Of a stretch of 37,339 bases of DNA, positions 1 through 8,593 are shown piece by piece (position 1 is the stretch's first letter; the number at the start of each line of letters is the position of its first letter). The DNA is from Virgibacillus alimentarius. Lineage in GTDB: Bacteria; Bacillota; Bacilli; Bacillales; Amphibacillaceae. Location: the NCBI RefSeq assembly GCF_000709085.1, contig NZ_JFBD01000043.1, forward strand, positions 1 to 37,339, written 5' to 3'. Made by a program: the position numbers and the translations under genes. The notes under the pieces were generated by a model. That model saw nothing but the letters and a program-made list of their open reading frames with translations. It was not told the DNA's origin and searched no databases.

Positions 1-117
1 ATTTGCCATGTCCAAATTCCCTATAAAAATAGTATTAAATTTTGTCGCTAGCACTATTGACTTTATATAGTTAGTCTCTCTATTTAGGTTGGAAATGAGT
101 AATCAAAAGAATAATAA

Positions 118-148
118 GGCACAATATGGGTTATTTATACATAGTCTA
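118..148 (+). promoter_or_regulatory. Candidate sigma-K promoter of yabG
   Basis: CATAGTCTA at 140-148 fits the sigma-K -10 pattern CATANNNTA exactly. An AC dinucleotide at 121-122 stands 17 bases upstream as the short -35 element. In B. subtilis yabG is a mother-cell sigma-K gene, so the motif agrees with the expected regulon. The assignment is inferred from the motif; the rest of 1-117 shows no gene. Confidence 0.6.
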
Positions 149-193
149 AGTTTAGAGGTGCTTTCACTTTAATGAAGGCTGTGAGGTGGCTTT

Positions 194-1057
194 ATGAGCT
201 TTATAACAGGAGAACTAGTGACACGTAAATCCTATCAGCATGACTTATTATTCCGTATTGAGTCTTTAGGAAATGATTTTGCCATTCTACATGGAGAAGA
301 TATTCGTTTGGAAGCTGATGCACCTATCGATGATTTAGTTCATGTAAAAGAAAGGGATTTAGAAAAAAGACGGAAAAAGGGAAAGGAACAAGAAGAATTT
401 TCTTATCGTCTTTTTCGGCAAGATTATCAATTAATGAAAGAAAAGCGCGATTATCAATCAACGGGTGGCTATCAACATACGACAAGGTATTTTCAATTAC
501 CTGCAAAAGTACTTCATATAGATGGAGATCAAACTTACCTGAGAAAATGTGTAGAGCTATATCAACGTATTGGATTGCAAGTTCATGGTGTTCATATCAA
601 TGAAAAGGAAATGCCGTTTAAAATTGGTGAATTGGTTAGAAAGATCCAGCCCAATATTATTGTTATTACTGGTCACGATGCTTATTCAAAAAACAAAGGC
701 TCAAAAAGTGACCTTCAGGCTTATCGCCATTCCAAATATTTTGCTGAAACCATTCGAGGAGCAAGGGAAATTATACCAAACTTAGATCAACTTGTTATCT
801 TTGCAGGTGCCTGTCAATCTCATTTTGAATCATTAATCCGAGCGGGTGCAAATTTTGCCAGTTCTCCGTTTAGAATAAACATACACGCATTAGACCCAGT
901 TTATATAGCAGCTAAGATTGCATATACATCATTTATGGATAAAGTCAGTGTATGGGATGTATTGAGAAATACGCTAACGGGAGAAAAAGGAATGGGTGGA
1001 GTTGAAACCAGAGGTCTGCTTCGAACAGGTATGCCCTATATGGAAAATGAGCAATAG
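194..1057 (+). CDS. yabG: YabG, sporulation-specific coat-processing protease
   Basis: This 287-residue protein matches the YabG family (MEROPS U57), a late mother-cell protease that trims spore coat proteins before they are cross-linked. An N-terminal beta-rich segment is followed by a charged stretch (about 50-90) and the conserved protease core. His161 in GHDAY and Cys207 in AGACQS are the most likely catalytic pair; from memory, the corresponding His and Cys are reported as important in the Clostridioides difficile homologue. The ATG follows a GTGAGGTGG ribosome site. The gene stands alone, with a sigma-K-type promoter upstream and a hairpin downstream. Length is typical of the family. 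Confidence 0.95.
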   Translation: MSFITGELVTRKSYQHDLLFRIESLGNDFAILHGEDIRLEADAPIDDLVHVKERDLEKRRKKGKEQEEFSYRLFRQDYQLMKEKRDYQSTGGYQHTTRYFQLPAKVLHIDGDQTYLRKCVELYQRIGLQVHGVHINEKEMPFKIGELVRKIQPNIIVITGHDAYSKNKGSKSDLQAYRHSKYFAETIRGAREIIPNLDQLVIFAGACQSHFESLIRAGANFASSPFRINIHALDPVYIAAKIAYTSFMDKVSVWDVLRNTLTGEKGMGGVETRGLLRTGMPYMENEQ

Positions 1058-1071
1058 ATTAAATACATTGT

Positions 1072-1110
1072 GAAGAGGACGATTACGGTTATATGTCCTC
1101 TTCCTGTCAT
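1072..1110 (+). terminator. Probable terminator after yabG
   Basis: GAAGAGGAC at 1072-1080 pairs with GTCCTCTTC at 1095-1103 around a 14-base loop. The following bases (CTGTCATTT) are only mildly T-rich, so this is a probable, not a strong, intrinsic terminator. Confidence 0.55.
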
Positions 1111-1187
1111 TTAAAGAATTATTTTACATAATTTATGAAGATAATGAAACAATAATACAAGGAAGTGAAAATATTTATATTTACTAG

Positions 1188-1217
1188 TTGACAACTAAAA
1201 TGAAGTATTGTTATAAT
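1188..1217 (+). promoter_or_regulatory. veg promoter P1 (sigma-A)
   Basis: A perfect TTGACA (1188-1193) and a perfect TATAAT (1212-1217) are separated by 18 bases. This is the upstream member of a tandem pair in front of veg. Confidence 0.85.
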
Positions 1218-1228
1218 ATAAGGCTTAT

Positions 1229-1257
1229 TTGACAATCAAACAAGCTTATGTTATACT
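1229..1257 (+). promoter_or_regulatory. veg promoter P2 (sigma-A)
   Basis: A second perfect TTGACA (1229-1234) lies 17 bases before TATACT (1252-1257). Transcription should start near 1264, leaving only about 16 leader bases, almost all of them the GAGGTGGAGG ribosome site, before the GTG start at 1280. Confidence 0.85.
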
Positions 1258-1279
1258 CTATACAGTGAGGTGGAGGATA

Positions 1280-1537
1280 GTGAAAACATTAGTCGAAATT
1301 AAGCAAGGTCTTGAAGGTCAAATTGGGCAGAGATTAAAGTTAACTGCCAATGGAGGAAGAAGGAAAACGATTTGCCGGTCAGGTATATTAACTGAAACGT
1401 ATCCTTCGGTTTTCGTGGTTGAGTTAGACCAAGAAGAAAATGCATTCGAACGTGTTTCATATAGCTATGCAGATGTCCTGACGGAAACGGTAGAATTAAG
1501 TTTTTTAGATGACGAAACCCAAGTACAATCAATATAA
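1280..1537 (+). CDS. veg: Veg, biofilm/spore-outgrowth regulator
   Basis: The 85-residue product matches B. subtilis Veg along its length, including the hallmark segments [22 protein letters not shown] and [18 protein letters not shown]. Veg is a small, highly expressed protein linked in B. subtilis to stimulation of biofilm matrix genes and to spore germination or outgrowth. A longer reading from a TTG at 1229 is open, but that triplet is part of the P2 -35 box. The GTG at 1280 has a strong GAGGTGGAGG site just upstream and gives the family's usual N terminus (VKTL...). Two strong sigma-A promoters precede it and a long hairpin follows, so it is a single-gene unit. Confidence 0.95.
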   Translation: MKTLVEIKQGLEGQIGQRLKLTANGGRRKTICRSGILTETYPSVFVVELDQEENAFERVSYSYADVLTETVELSFLDDETQVQSI

Positions 1538-1596
1538 GGCGGAATAATGCTTCTGCTTCTATTGAGGTTTCCTGATGATCGAATCACTATATAAGT

Positions 1597-1656
1597 AAAA
1601 CAAGCATAAGACCAATACTCTACTGTAGAGTATTTGAACTTATGCTTGTTTTTTTC
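1597..1656 (+). terminator. Strong intrinsic terminator of veg
   Basis: AACAAGCATAAG at 1599-1610 pairs with CTTATGCTTGTT from 1639, with a second inner stem AATACTC/GAGTATT. Seven or more Ts follow. This is a long two-tier hairpin with a clear T tract. Confidence 0.9.
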
Positions 1657-1759
1657 AAAAAATGCCTTTTCTGTATATATTTAACGCGACTAGAAAGATA
1701 AGAAAAACCATAAGCTACGAATGTCGTATAAACTGTTAACAGAAAGGGGCTGTTCTTTC

Positions 1760-1942
1760 ATGGCTAGACAAAGAGGTATCATGTCAGATCAAATGAAAGA
1801 GGAAATTGCTAAGGAGTTAGGTTTTTACGACACTATTCAAAAAGAGGGATGGGGCGGAATAAAAGCAAGGGATGCAGGAAATATGGTAAAACGGGCTCTT
1901 GAAATAGCTGAGCAAAGTATGCAACAAAAGAACAATCCCTAA
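1760..1942 (+). CDS. sspF: SspF, small acid-soluble spore protein
   Basis: The 60-residue protein carries the alpha/beta-type SASP signature [20 protein letters not shown] and the family block [18 protein letters not shown]. SASPs coat DNA in the forespore and shield it from damage; SspF is the divergent member encoded next to veg in Bacillus. I chose the ATG at 1760 because AAAGGGGC lies about nine bases upstream and the length matches the roughly 61-residue family; an in-frame ATG at 1721 would add 13 unconserved residues. A sigma-G promoter is expected upstream, but I could not pick one convincingly. Confidence 0.93.
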   Translation: MARQRGIMSDQMKEEIAKELGFYDTIQKEGWGGIKARDAGNMVKRALEIAEQSMQQKNNP

Positions 1943-1949
1943 TTGGATT

Positions 1950-1990
1950 AGGCTTGCAGGGAATATCTCTGCAAGCCTTATTATTTTCTA
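1950..1990 (+). terminator. Terminator of sspF
   Basis: AGGCTTGCAG (1950-1959) pairs perfectly with CTGCAAGCCT (1969-1978), followed by TATTATTTT. A clean rho-independent terminator separating sspF from ispE. Confidence 0.88.
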
Positions 1991-2132
1991 TTGTAAATTA
2001 ATTTTCAAAAAACCATAAAATACAGCATAAAAGCTGTATATACTTATTTGTTGTCCATCACATGACACATGCAGTCGCCTCCCGTTTTCTAATATGTTAC
2101 AATCTGTTTAGATTTATAAAGTGGGTGACGGA

Positions 2133-2984
2133 ATGGTTCTTTTTGAAAGAGCGCCAGCAAAAATTAACTTATCATTAGATATTTTAGGTAAGCGCGATGA
2201 CGGTTACCATGAGGTTGAAATGATTATGACAACAATCGATCTATCTGACCGTATCGAATTACATCCATTAGATCAAGATCGTATTGACGTCTCTTTAGAA
2301 AGCAGATATGTGCCAAATGATGAACGAAATTTAGCTTTTAAGGCTGCTCAAATTTTTAAAACAATGTACAACATTGAAAAAGGCGTACATATTAAAATTG
2401 AAAAAAGTATACCGGTTTCGGCTGGTCTTGGTGGTGGAAGCAGTGATGCAGCTGCTGTATTACGTGGTTTAAATCGACTGTGGTCGATGAACATTCCAAC
2501 GGAGGAATTAGCAGCACTCGGGGCGCATATTGGTTCTGATGTGCCGTTTTGTGTACATAATTCTACTGCGATAGCCAAAGGGCGGGGGGAACGTATTGAG
2601 AAATTACCTTCTCCACCTTCTTGTTGGGTTATTTTAGCTAAGCCTAACATTGGGGTCTCCACAAGAACAATATTTCAAAGATTTGATATGAGTTGCATCA
2701 CACACCCAAGCACATCTGAAATTATAAGCGCCTTGGAAGAAAAAAATTTCATAAAACTTTGTAATAACCTGGGAAATGTGCTAGAAAGTGTCACAATTAA
2801 ATTACATCCAGAGGTACAGCAAATAAAAGATCGCATGAAATATGCGGGTTCTGCAGGTGTTCTGATGAGTGGAAGCGGTCCGACGATATATGGTTTAGTC
2901 CAACATGAAAACAAGGCACGGCGAATTTATAATGGACTGCGTGGGTTTTGTGAAGAGGTATATATAGTCCGTATATTAGGTTGA
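2133..2984 (+). CDS. ispE: IspE, 4-diphosphocytidyl-2-C-methyl-D-erythritol kinase
   Basis: This cytoplasmic GHMP-family kinase phosphorylates CDP-methylerythritol in the non-mevalonate (MEP) pathway to isoprenoid precursors. From the ATG at 2133 the product is 283 residues, close to the usual 280-290. It starts [13 protein letters not shown] with Lys10, carries the glycine-rich ATP loop [14 protein letters not shown] at about 95-108 and the catalytic Asp136 in GSDVPF. The C-terminal block [13 protein letters not shown] is also typical. An in-frame GTG at 2121 gives four extra residues but has no ribosome site, so 2133 is preferred. It sits alone between sspF and purR, as in B. subtilis. Confidence 0.96.
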   Translation: MVLFERAPAKINLSLDILGKRDDGYHEVEMIMTTIDLSDRIELHPLDQDRIDVSLESRYVPNDERNLAFKAAQIFKTMYNIEKGVHIKIEKSIPVSAGLGGGSSDAAAVLRGLNRLWSMNIPTEELAALGAHIGSDVPFCVHNSTAIAKGRGERIEKLPSPPSCWVILAKPNIGVSTRTIFQRFDMSCITHPSTSEIISALEEKNFIKLCNNLGNVLESVTIKLHPEVQQIKDRMKYAGSAGVLMSGSGPTIYGLVQHENKARRIYNGLRGFCEEVYIVRILG

Positions 2985-3050
2985 TATTTGCCAATACACG
3001 CATGTAAATGGTATATTTTAGTATAAATATTCGGATTTTGAGGTGTGGAA

Positions 3051-3878
3051 ATGAAAAGAAGTAACAGAATTGTTGCATTGACAGATTATTTTATAGAAAA
3101 CCCAAGAGAGCAAATACAATTGCCTTATTTCACTAAAATATATCAAGCCTCCAAATCTTCTATTAGCGAAGATTTGGACATTATCGATTATATGTTTAAA
3201 CATGAAGGTTTAGGATACTTGCAAAGATCAGCAGGAGCAGCTGGTGGGGTAAAGTATATTCCGTATAATTCGAAAGAGAAAAGTATTCGGTACATTACAG
3301 AATTGTGCCACAAATTGGAAGATACAAGCCGTATTCTTCCAGGTGGATACCTTTATATGAGTGATATATTAGGAGACCCTAAGCAAGTTCGGCAAATAGG
3401 GCGAATTTTAGCATCTGCCTTTTCGCATTTAGACATTGATGTTGTTGTGACTGTGGCTACGAAAGGAATTCCATTAGCATATGCAGTTGCTTCATTCCTC
3501 GGTGTCCCAGTAGTTATTGTGAGACGAGATCCAAAAGTGACGGAAGGTTCTTCGGTAAGTATTAATTATGTGTCGGGCTCTTCCAGAAAAATTCAAACAA
3601 TGGTATTACCGAAGCGAAGTTTACAAGAAGGCTCCAATGTATGTATTATTGACGATTTCATGAAAGCTGGAGGAACAATTACTGGCATGAAAAGTCTACT
3701 TGAGGAATTTAATGCGAATGTCAAAGCGATTGGAGTGCTGGCTGAAGCAGATGATGAAGAAGATGAACGAGTGGTTCGGGAATATACATCATTGGTTAAA
3801 ATTACAAATGTTGATATGATGCAAAATTATATTGAAGTACACCCTGGGAACTTTGAATCAAACTGTTCCAAAAAATAA
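3051..3878 (+). CDS. purR: PurR, purine operon repressor
   Basis: PurR represses purine synthesis and related genes in Gram-positive bacteria and is released from DNA by PRPP. The 275-residue product has an N-terminal winged-helix DNA-binding domain (about 1-72, with SKSSISEDL and GAAGGVKYIP) and a phosphoribosyltransferase-fold domain bearing the PRPP motif VCIIDDFMKAGGT at about 197-209. The ATG at 3051 follows GAGGTG; an in-frame GTG at 3045 falls inside that site and is unlikely. The C-terminal tail is about ten residues shorter than in B. subtilis. The usual downstream partner yabJ is missing, and a terminator overlaps the stop codon. Confidence 0.96.
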   Translation: MKRSNRIVALTDYFIENPREQIQLPYFTKIYQASKSSISEDLDIIDYMFKHEGLGYLQRSAGAAGGVKYIPYNSKEKSIRYITELCHKLEDTSRILPGGYLYMSDILGDPKQVRQIGRILASAFSHLDIDVVVTVATKGIPLAYAVASFLGVPVVIVRRDPKVTEGSSVSINYVSGSSRKIQTMVLPKRSLQEGSNVCIIDDFMKAGGTITGMKSLLEEFNANVKAIGVLAEADDEEDERVVREYTSLVKITNVDMMQNYIEVHPGNFESNCSKK

Positions 3879-3910
3879 AATCTTCCGCACAAATGGGAGA
3901 TTTTATTTTA
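3872..3910 (+). terminator. Terminator of purR, overlapping its stop codon
   Basis: AAAATAAAATCTTCC pairs with GGGAGATTTTATTTT (one U-G wobble) around an eight-base loop. The TAA stop at 3876-3878 lies inside the left arm. It should end purR transcription before spoVG. Confidence 0.85.
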
Positions 3911-4228
3911 ATAAAACTGTTTTATGCTTTGGTCGTTTAAGCCACCACAGCCCAAATAGGCTTCGTTTTCCGCGGGTGACCCCTGTTGGCTCCTTCACTC
4001 ATACCTTGCTCTGAGTGTTCTCATTCTGGCTGCTACTTTCGAAAAAGTCTACGTTTATTTCAACTGTTATTCATAATTTTAAGATGTTAACAACAATTTT
4101 TTAGATAACAGTCTTAATTATTAACCTTTTTGTAATTATTTTAAATTTTTTTGAATATCAGGCAGGACTTTTGTATGTTTTGTTGAAATACTTAAATAAG
4201 TTAAATAGGGAAAAGGTGGTGACACATC
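3911..4228 (+). other. purR-spoVG gap: GC-rich repeat-like fragment plus AT-rich spoVG control region
   Basis: No gene is seen here, although yabJ occupies this position in B. subtilis. Bases about 3935-4040 are clearly richer in GC than the surroundings and contain TTTTCCGCGGGTGACC and GGCTCCTTCACTC. These resemble, from memory, the dispersed CGCTTTCCGCGGG repeats of Bacillaceae chromosomes. Bases about 4055-4160 are extremely AT-rich, as expected for an AbrB-bound region upstream of spoVG. The sigma-H promoter lies at the right end. Confidence 0.6.
4164..4189 (+). promoter_or_regulatory. Sigma-H promoter of spoVG
   Basis: GCAGGACTT, with the core AGGA at 4164-4167, and GAAAT at 4185-4189 match the sigma-H pattern (AGGAnnT ... 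GAATT). The 21-base offset between the two cores matches that recalled for B. subtilis spoVG. One base of the -10 differs from the ideal. Confidence 0.75.
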
Positions 4229-4519
4229 ATGGAAGTAACTGACGTAAGATTACGCCGCGTGAATACAGAGGGGAGAATGCGAGCAATTGCATCGATTACG
4301 TTTGATCAGGAATTTGTTATCCATGATATCAGGGTGATCGATGGAAACAACGGGCTATTTGTAGCCATGCCATCAAAGAGAACCCCAGACGGTGAATTTA
4401 GAGACATTGCACACCCAATTAACTCGAAAACACGTGCAAAAATTCAGGATGCTGTACTGGAAGAATATCACCGTGCAGGGGAAGCAGAAGTAGAATATGA
4501 AGAAGCTGGGGTTTCCTAA
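4229..4519 (+). CDS. spoVG: SpoVG, RNA/DNA-binding regulator
   Basis: The 96-residue product is almost identical to B. subtilis SpoVG, beginning [17 protein letters not shown] and containing [18 protein letters not shown]. SpoVG is a small nucleic-acid-binding regulator involved in septation, cortex formation and, in relatives, virulence. The start follows AAAGGTGGTG. A sigma-H promoter and an AT-rich region precede it and a terminator follows, so it is transcribed alone. The acidic C terminus is typical. Confidence 0.97.
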   Translation: MEVTDVRLRRVNTEGRMRAIASITFDQEFVIHDIRVIDGNNGLFVAMPSKRTPDGEFRDIAHPINSKTRAKIQDAVLEEYHRAGEAEVEYEEAGVS

Positions 4520-4533
4520 TATGTAAATTACAA

Positions 4534-4567
4534 GAGGTCTAATCATTTATTGATTGGACTTTTTTTA
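4534..4567 (+). terminator. Terminator of spoVG
   Basis: GGTCTAATCA pairs with TGATTGGACT around TTTAT, followed by seven Ts. A clear intrinsic terminator. Confidence 0.88.
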
Positions 4568-4623
4568 TTCAAAAAGGCAAGTTATTTTTCCATTAAAAAC
4601 ATTGTATTCTGTTGACAGATCTA

Positions 4624-4652
4624 TTGAAATCGAATTCTTTTTGAGATATATT
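4624..4652 (+). promoter_or_regulatory. Candidate sigma-A promoter of glmU
   Basis: TTGAAA (4624-4629) and TATATT (4647-4652) are spaced by 17 bases. Transcription would start near 4659, about 25 bases before the glmU ATG. A nearby TTGACA at 4612 has no -10 at the right distance. Confidence 0.6.
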
Positions 4653-4683
4653 CATTATGGATAAATGGAATGGAGGTTTCCTC

Positions 4684-6063
4684 ATGACAAAACGTTATGC
4701 TGTCATTCTTGCAGCAGGGCAAGGAACTAGAATGAAGTCAAAACTATACAAAGTGCTTCATCCTGTATTAGGTCGTCCAATGGTACAGCATGTTATCACA
4801 CATTTAAAATCCATCCAATTAGATGAAGTTGTGACAGTTGTTGGATACGGTGCAGATAAGGTTACTGAACATCTTAGAGATGAAAGTAAATTTGTGGTTC
4901 AGGAGGAGCAATTAGGAACTGGCCATGCTGTACTTAAGGCTGAAGACTTATTAAAAGATAAAGAAGGAACAACAATTGTGGTATGTGGAGATACACCGTT
5001 AATTACAGAAGAAACATATAAAGAACTCTTTAACTATCATGAAAGAAATGAAACAAAAGCAACGATTTTAACCGCAAAAGCTCCTAATCCAAAGGGGTAT
5101 GGACGAGTTATTCGTAACGGACAAAATGAAGTTGAACGTATCGTTGAACATAAAGATGCAGATGATAAGGAACGAAGTGTTGATGAAATAAATACTGGTA
5201 CATATTGTTTTGATAATAAAGCTTTATTTGATGCATTAAAAGAAGTATCAAATGATAATGCGCAAGGCGAGTATTATTTGCCAGATGTTATTGGTATTTT
5301 AAGGGAAAAAGGTGAAAAAATAAGTGCATTTTTAACACCGAATTTTGAAGAAACGCTGGGTGTCAACGATCGTGTAGCACTAGCACAAGCAGAAAAGGTA
5401 ATGAAACAGCGTATCAATGAAAAACATATGCGAAATGGTGTAACAATTAAAGATATGGATAACACTTATATTGAACCTAATGTTAAAATAGAACAAGATG
5501 TAATCATTTATCCTGGTTCGATTTTAAGTGGGGATACAACGATTAAAGCAGGTGCACAAATTGGCCCGTACACAGAGGTTATTAATTGTGTGGTGGGGAA
5601 AGATACCGCTGTCAGACAAAGTGTCCTCGAAGACAGTCAAATAGGAGATCACGTAAAAATTGGTCCATATGCTCATATTAGACCAGACTCAAATATTCGC
5701 GATGAAGTTAAAGTAGGAAATTTTGTAGAGATCAAAAAGTCAACCATCGATCAAAATAGTAAAATTCCTCATTTAAGTTATATCGGAGATGCGGTGATTG
5801 GACGTAGAGTAAATATGGGATGTGGTACAATTACTGTAAACTATGATGGTAATAAAAAACATGTAACTACCATTGAAGATGATGCGTTCGTTGGTTGTAA
5901 TGCTAATTTAATTGCCCCTTTAACTGTTGGAAAAGCTTCTTATATAGCTGCAGGATCAACAATTACATCAGACGTACCTAATGAAGCCTTATCTATCGCT
6001 AGATCGAGACAAACGGATAAAGAAGGCTATACAAAACAAAGAAAAAAAGAAAAAAAGGATTAA
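4684..6063 (+). CDS. glmU: GlmU, bifunctional UDP-GlcNAc synthesis enzyme
   Basis: GlmU acetylates glucosamine-1-phosphate and then uridylates it to UDP-GlcNAc, the precursor of peptidoglycan and teichoic acids. From the ATG at 4684 (TGGAGGT just upstream) it has 459 residues. The N-terminal pyrophosphorylase domain opens with [12 protein letters not shown], followed by [11 protein letters not shown] and GDTPL. The C-terminal half is a left-handed beta-helix of hexapeptide repeats, with [14 protein letters not shown] and [13 protein letters not shown] as acetyltransferase signatures. The in-frame ATG at 4657 would add nine unconserved residues. It is followed closely by prs, as in B. subtilis (gcaD-prs). 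Confidence 0.97.
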   Translation: MTKRYAVILAAGQGTRMKSKLYKVLHPVLGRPMVQHVITHLKSIQLDEVVTVVGYGADKVTEHLRDESKFVVQEEQLGTGHAVLKAEDLLKDKEGTTIVVCGDTPLITEETYKELFNYHERNETKATILTAKAPNPKGYGRVIRNGQNEVERIVEHKDADDKERSVDEINTGTYCFDNKALFDALKEVSNDNAQGEYYLPDVIGILREKGEKISAFLTPNFEETLGVNDRVALAQAEKVMKQRINEKHMRNGVTIKDMDNTYIEPNVKIEQDVIIYPGSILSGDTTIKAGAQIGPYTEVINCVVGKDTAVRQSVLEDSQIGDHVKIGPYAHIRPDSNIRDEVKVGNFVEIKKSTIDQNSKIPHLSYIGDAVIGRRVNMGCGTITVNYDGNKKHVTTIEDDAFVGCNANLIAPLTVGKASYIAAGSTITSDVPNEALSIARSRQTDKEGYTKQRKKEKKD

Positions 6064-6077
6064 TGGAGGTTTTTTTA

Positions 6078-7031
6078 ATGACATCTGACTACAAGGATCC
6101 ATCATTAAAAGTATTTACGTTGAATTCAAACCGTAAATTAGCAGAGGAAATTGCAAATCATATTGGGACCCCTTTAGGAAAGTGCAGTGTTTCAACATTT
6201 AGTGATGGAGAAGTACAAATTAATATTGAGGAAAGTGTTAGGGGTTGTGATGTATATGTAGTGCAATCCACAAGTTTGCCAGTCAACCAGCATTTGATGG
6301 AACTGCTTATCATGATCGATGCATTAAAACGTGCCTCATCTAAATCGATAAACATTGTAATGCCTTACTATGGATACGCACGTCAAGATCGTAAATCACG
6401 CTCGAGGGAACCAATAACCGCAAAACTAGTGGCAGATTTATTAGAAACAGCCGGAGCTAACCGAGTTATTACACTTGATTTGCACGCACCACAAATTCAG
6501 GGCTTTTTCGATATGCCAATTGACCACTTACAAGGTGTACCAATACTTTCGGATTACTTTGAGGCGAAAGGCTTGGATGACGTCGTAGTAGTTTCTCCAG
6601 ATCACGGCGGAGTAACGCGCGCACGAAGAATGGCAGACTATCTGAAGGCACCTATTGGTATTATTGATAAAAGAAGGCCACGCCCAAATGTTGCTGAAGT
6701 GATGAATATCGTAGGTAACATTGAAGGGAAAACAGCAATTTTAATTGATGATATTATTGATACAGCAGGTACAATCACGCTTGCCGCTGATGCATTAATC
6801 GAAAATGGGGCAAAGGAAGTCTATGCTTGTTGTACACACCCTGTTTTATCAGGACCTGCGCTGGAACGCATTGATAACTCACAAATAAAGGAACTTGTTG
6901 TTACGAATTCGATTCCGATTTCAAATGAACAGATGAGTGATAAAATCAAATCTTTATCCGTAGCTCCGCTTATTGGTGAAGCGATTATCCGGGTCCATGA
7001 ATTAAAATCTGTAAGTATCTTATTTGACTAG
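6078..7031 (+). CDS. prs: Prs, ribose-phosphate pyrophosphokinase
   Basis: Prs makes PRPP from ribose-5-phosphate and ATP, feeding purine, pyrimidine, histidine and tryptophan synthesis; PRPP is also the effector of PurR encoded upstream. The 317-residue product has [12 protein letters not shown], the flexible-loop/ATP segment [14 protein letters not shown] and the PRPP loop [14 protein letters not shown]. The ATG at 6078 is preceded by TGGAGGT straight after the glmU stop, so the two genes should be co-transcribed. The length equals the B. subtilis protein. Confidence 0.97.
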   Translation: MTSDYKDPSLKVFTLNSNRKLAEEIANHIGTPLGKCSVSTFSDGEVQINIEESVRGCDVYVVQSTSLPVNQHLMELLIMIDALKRASSKSINIVMPYYGYARQDRKSRSREPITAKLVADLLETAGANRVITLDLHAPQIQGFFDMPIDHLQGVPILSDYFEAKGLDDVVVVSPDHGGVTRARRMADYLKAPIGIIDKRRPRPNVAEVMNIVGNIEGKTAILIDDIIDTAGTITLAADALIENGAKEVYACCTHPVLSGPALERIDNSQIKELVVTNSIPISNEQMSDKIKSLSVAPLIGEAIIRVHELKSVSILFD

Positions 7032-7086
7032 ATATGTATTTTACTTCAAAATAGTTGTTATATCGATTAAAAATGAGATAATAGTA

Positions 7087-7092
7087 TATAAT
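7087..7092 (+). promoter_or_regulatory. Possible -10 element before rplY/ctc
   Basis: A perfect TATAAT sits 80 bases before the rplY start, but no good -35 lies 16-18 bases upstream. I saw no sigma-B pattern (GTTTAA...GGGTAT), although ctc is a sigma-B gene in B. subtilis. Confidence 0.3.
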
Positions 7093-7171
7093 GTATGGAT
7101 AGAAAATTATACAAGATTAAACAACATAAATAGATGAAACGAAGTTGTTAAAAAATTGGAGGATGATTAGC

Positions 7172-7807
7172 ATGGCAGTAAAATTAAAAGCAATTTTACG
7201 TAATGATCTTAAAAATTCAACAACAAAACAATATCGTGAAAGTGGAAATGTTCCAGGTGTTGTTTACGGGAAAGGCAAGGAAACGAAAGCAATTACAGTA
7301 AATACGATTGACTTAGTAAAAACAGTTCGTGAAGAAGGAAGAAACGCAATTATCACCCTTGATATTGAAAATGGTGAATCTGCTGATGTAATGCTTCATG
7401 ATTATCAAATGGATCCCCTTAAAGATGAAGTGATGCATGTTGACTTCTACGTTGTAGACATGTCTGAAGAAATGGATGTTGAGGTACCATTGCGTATAGA
7501 AGGAGAAGCAATTGGAACAAAAGAAGGCGGTGTATTACAACAGCCACTATATGTTCTGCAAGTACGTGCTAAACCTAACGACATTCCTGAAGAAATTACT
7601 GTTGATGTATCAGAATTAAATATTGGTGACACAATCGCAATTGCTGATTTGCCAAGCTCTGAAAAATATGAGTTTCTTGAAGAAGAAGATACCGCTATTG
7701 TTAATGTGTTAGCACCTGATACTGGAAGTGAAGAAGACGAAGATGCAGACGGTGAGAGTGCTGAACCAGAATTAGTGGGTGCAGAGTCCAAAGAGGAAGA
7801 ACAATAA
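7172..7807 (+). CDS. rplY: RplY/Ctc, 50S ribosomal protein bL25 (general stress form)
   Basis: The 211-residue protein belongs to the TL5/CTC subgroup of bL25, which binds 5S rRNA. The N-terminal bL25 domain (about 1-90) holds NVPGVVYGKGKE and LHDYQMDPLKDEVMHVDFY; a C-terminal beta domain follows (EVPLRIEGEAIG, LPSSEKYEF) and then a strongly acidic tail. In B. subtilis, Ctc is induced by general stress and joins ribosomes. The ATG at 7172 follows TTGGAGGATG; the upstream in-frame triplet at 7145 is not preceded by a ribosome site. The position between prs and pth matches B. subtilis. Confidence 0.95.
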   Translation: MAVKLKAILRNDLKNSTTKQYRESGNVPGVVYGKGKETKAITVNTIDLVKTVREEGRNAIITLDIENGESADVMLHDYQMDPLKDEVMHVDFYVVDMSEEMDVEVPLRIEGEAIGTKEGGVLQQPLYVLQVRAKPNDIPEEITVDVSELNIGDTIAIADLPSSEKYEFLEEEDTAIVNVLAPDTGSEEDEDADGESAEPELVGAESKEEEQ

Positions 7808-7840
7808 TTTTTCTTCTAACTATATAATTTAGATATGTAG

Positions 7841-7900
7841 CCCCTCCTTTAAGAACGTTGATCATGTCTATTCTTATTAGGAGGGATTATTGTATTTTTA
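7841..7900 (+). terminator. Terminator after rplY
   Basis: CCCTCCTTTAAGAA pairs with TTCTTATTAGGAGGG with one or two bulges, followed by ATTATTGTATTTTT. A probable intrinsic terminator. Confidence 0.7.
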
Positions 7901-7930
7901 CCTAAATATTATTAAAAAGGACGAATGGAA

Positions 7931-8491
7931 ATGAAGTGTATTGTTGGGCTAGGCAACCCGGGAAAAAAATATCATCATACCAGACATAACATAGGTTTTA
8001 TGGTAATAGATGAATTGTTATCCCGTCACCATTGGAGTCTAAATAAATCTAAATTTAACGGGAAATATGCGTTAGAACATGATTTAGGTGAAAAAATAAT
8101 TTTTCTCAAGCCGCAAACATATATGAATCTGTCTGGAGAATGTCTGTATCCATTAATGAAATATTATCATATCGATATCGACGATATTCTTGTGATTTAT
8201 GATGATTTGGATTTGCCAGTAGGGAAAATCCGCCTGCGGCAAAAAGGCGGACATGGAGGTCATAATGGAATCAGGTCAATCATTGACCATTTAGGAACAA
8301 AAGATTTTAAACGAATTCGTATTGGTGTAGGACGACCAACTAATTCGATGCCTATCGTTGATTATGTTCTCAGTACGTTCCCTAAGGCCAAGCAAGAAGA
8401 CGTACATGAAAGTATTAAGAAATCCGCAGATGCCTGTGAAGCATGGCTGAAAGCCCCTTTTAACGAGGTGATGAATGAATTTAATCATTAG
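7931..8491 (+). CDS. pth: Pth, peptidyl-tRNA hydrolase
   Basis: Pth (SpoVC in B. subtilis) cleaves peptidyl-tRNAs dropped by stalled ribosomes and recycles the tRNA; it is essential. The roughly 186-residue product shows the canonical GLGNPG at the N terminus, TRHNIGF with the catalytic His, [25 protein letters not shown] and [11 protein letters not shown]. The ATG at 7931 lies nine bases after AAGGA; another in-frame ATG at 7925 lies only three bases after it and is less likely. The gene precedes fin and mfd as in B. subtilis. Confidence 0.95.
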   Translation: MKCIVGLGNPGKKYHHTRHNIGFMVIDELLSRHHWSLNKSKFNGKYALEHDLGEKIIFLKPQTYMNLSGECLYPLMKYYHIDIDDILVIYDDLDLPVGKIRLRQKGGHGGHNGIRSIIDHLGTKDFKRIRIGVGRPTNSMPIVDYVLSTFPKAKQEDVHESIKKSADACEAWLKAPFNEVMNEFNH

Positions 8492-8528
8492 ATATATAAG
8501 TCTCCTCTAAAAGCAAGATTCACTTTAT

Positions 8529-8556
8529 GTATAAAAAAATGCTTTTCGGATAAACT
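8529..8556 (+). promoter_or_regulatory. Candidate sigma-F promoter of fin
   Basis: GTATA (8529-8533) and GGATAAACT (8548-8556) match the sigma-F pattern GYWTA ... GGNNANANT. The 14-base spacer is one or two bases shorter than usual. In B. subtilis fin is a sigma-F target, which supports the reading. Confidence 0.55.
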
Positions 8557-8593
8557 TTAATGTACCCCATGTTTATTTGAGGAGGTTTTTTAT

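Noticed and set aside
1299-1532. 77-codon minus-strand frame
   Set aside because: Antisense to veg, no ribosome site, no recognisable product.
3832-4014. 60-codon open frame across the purR end and repeat-like fragment
   Set aside because: It overlaps the purR stop and terminator, has no ribosome site and resembles no protein, including no YabJ remnant.
7032-7171. Sigma-B promoter for ctc
   Set aside because: No GTTTAA...GGGTAT-like pair was found, although ctc is a sigma-B gene in B. subtilis.
7447-7791. 114-codon minus-strand frame rich in Ser
   Set aside because: Antisense shadow of the acidic tail and domain of rplY/ctc; composition reflects the reverse of Glu/Asp codons.
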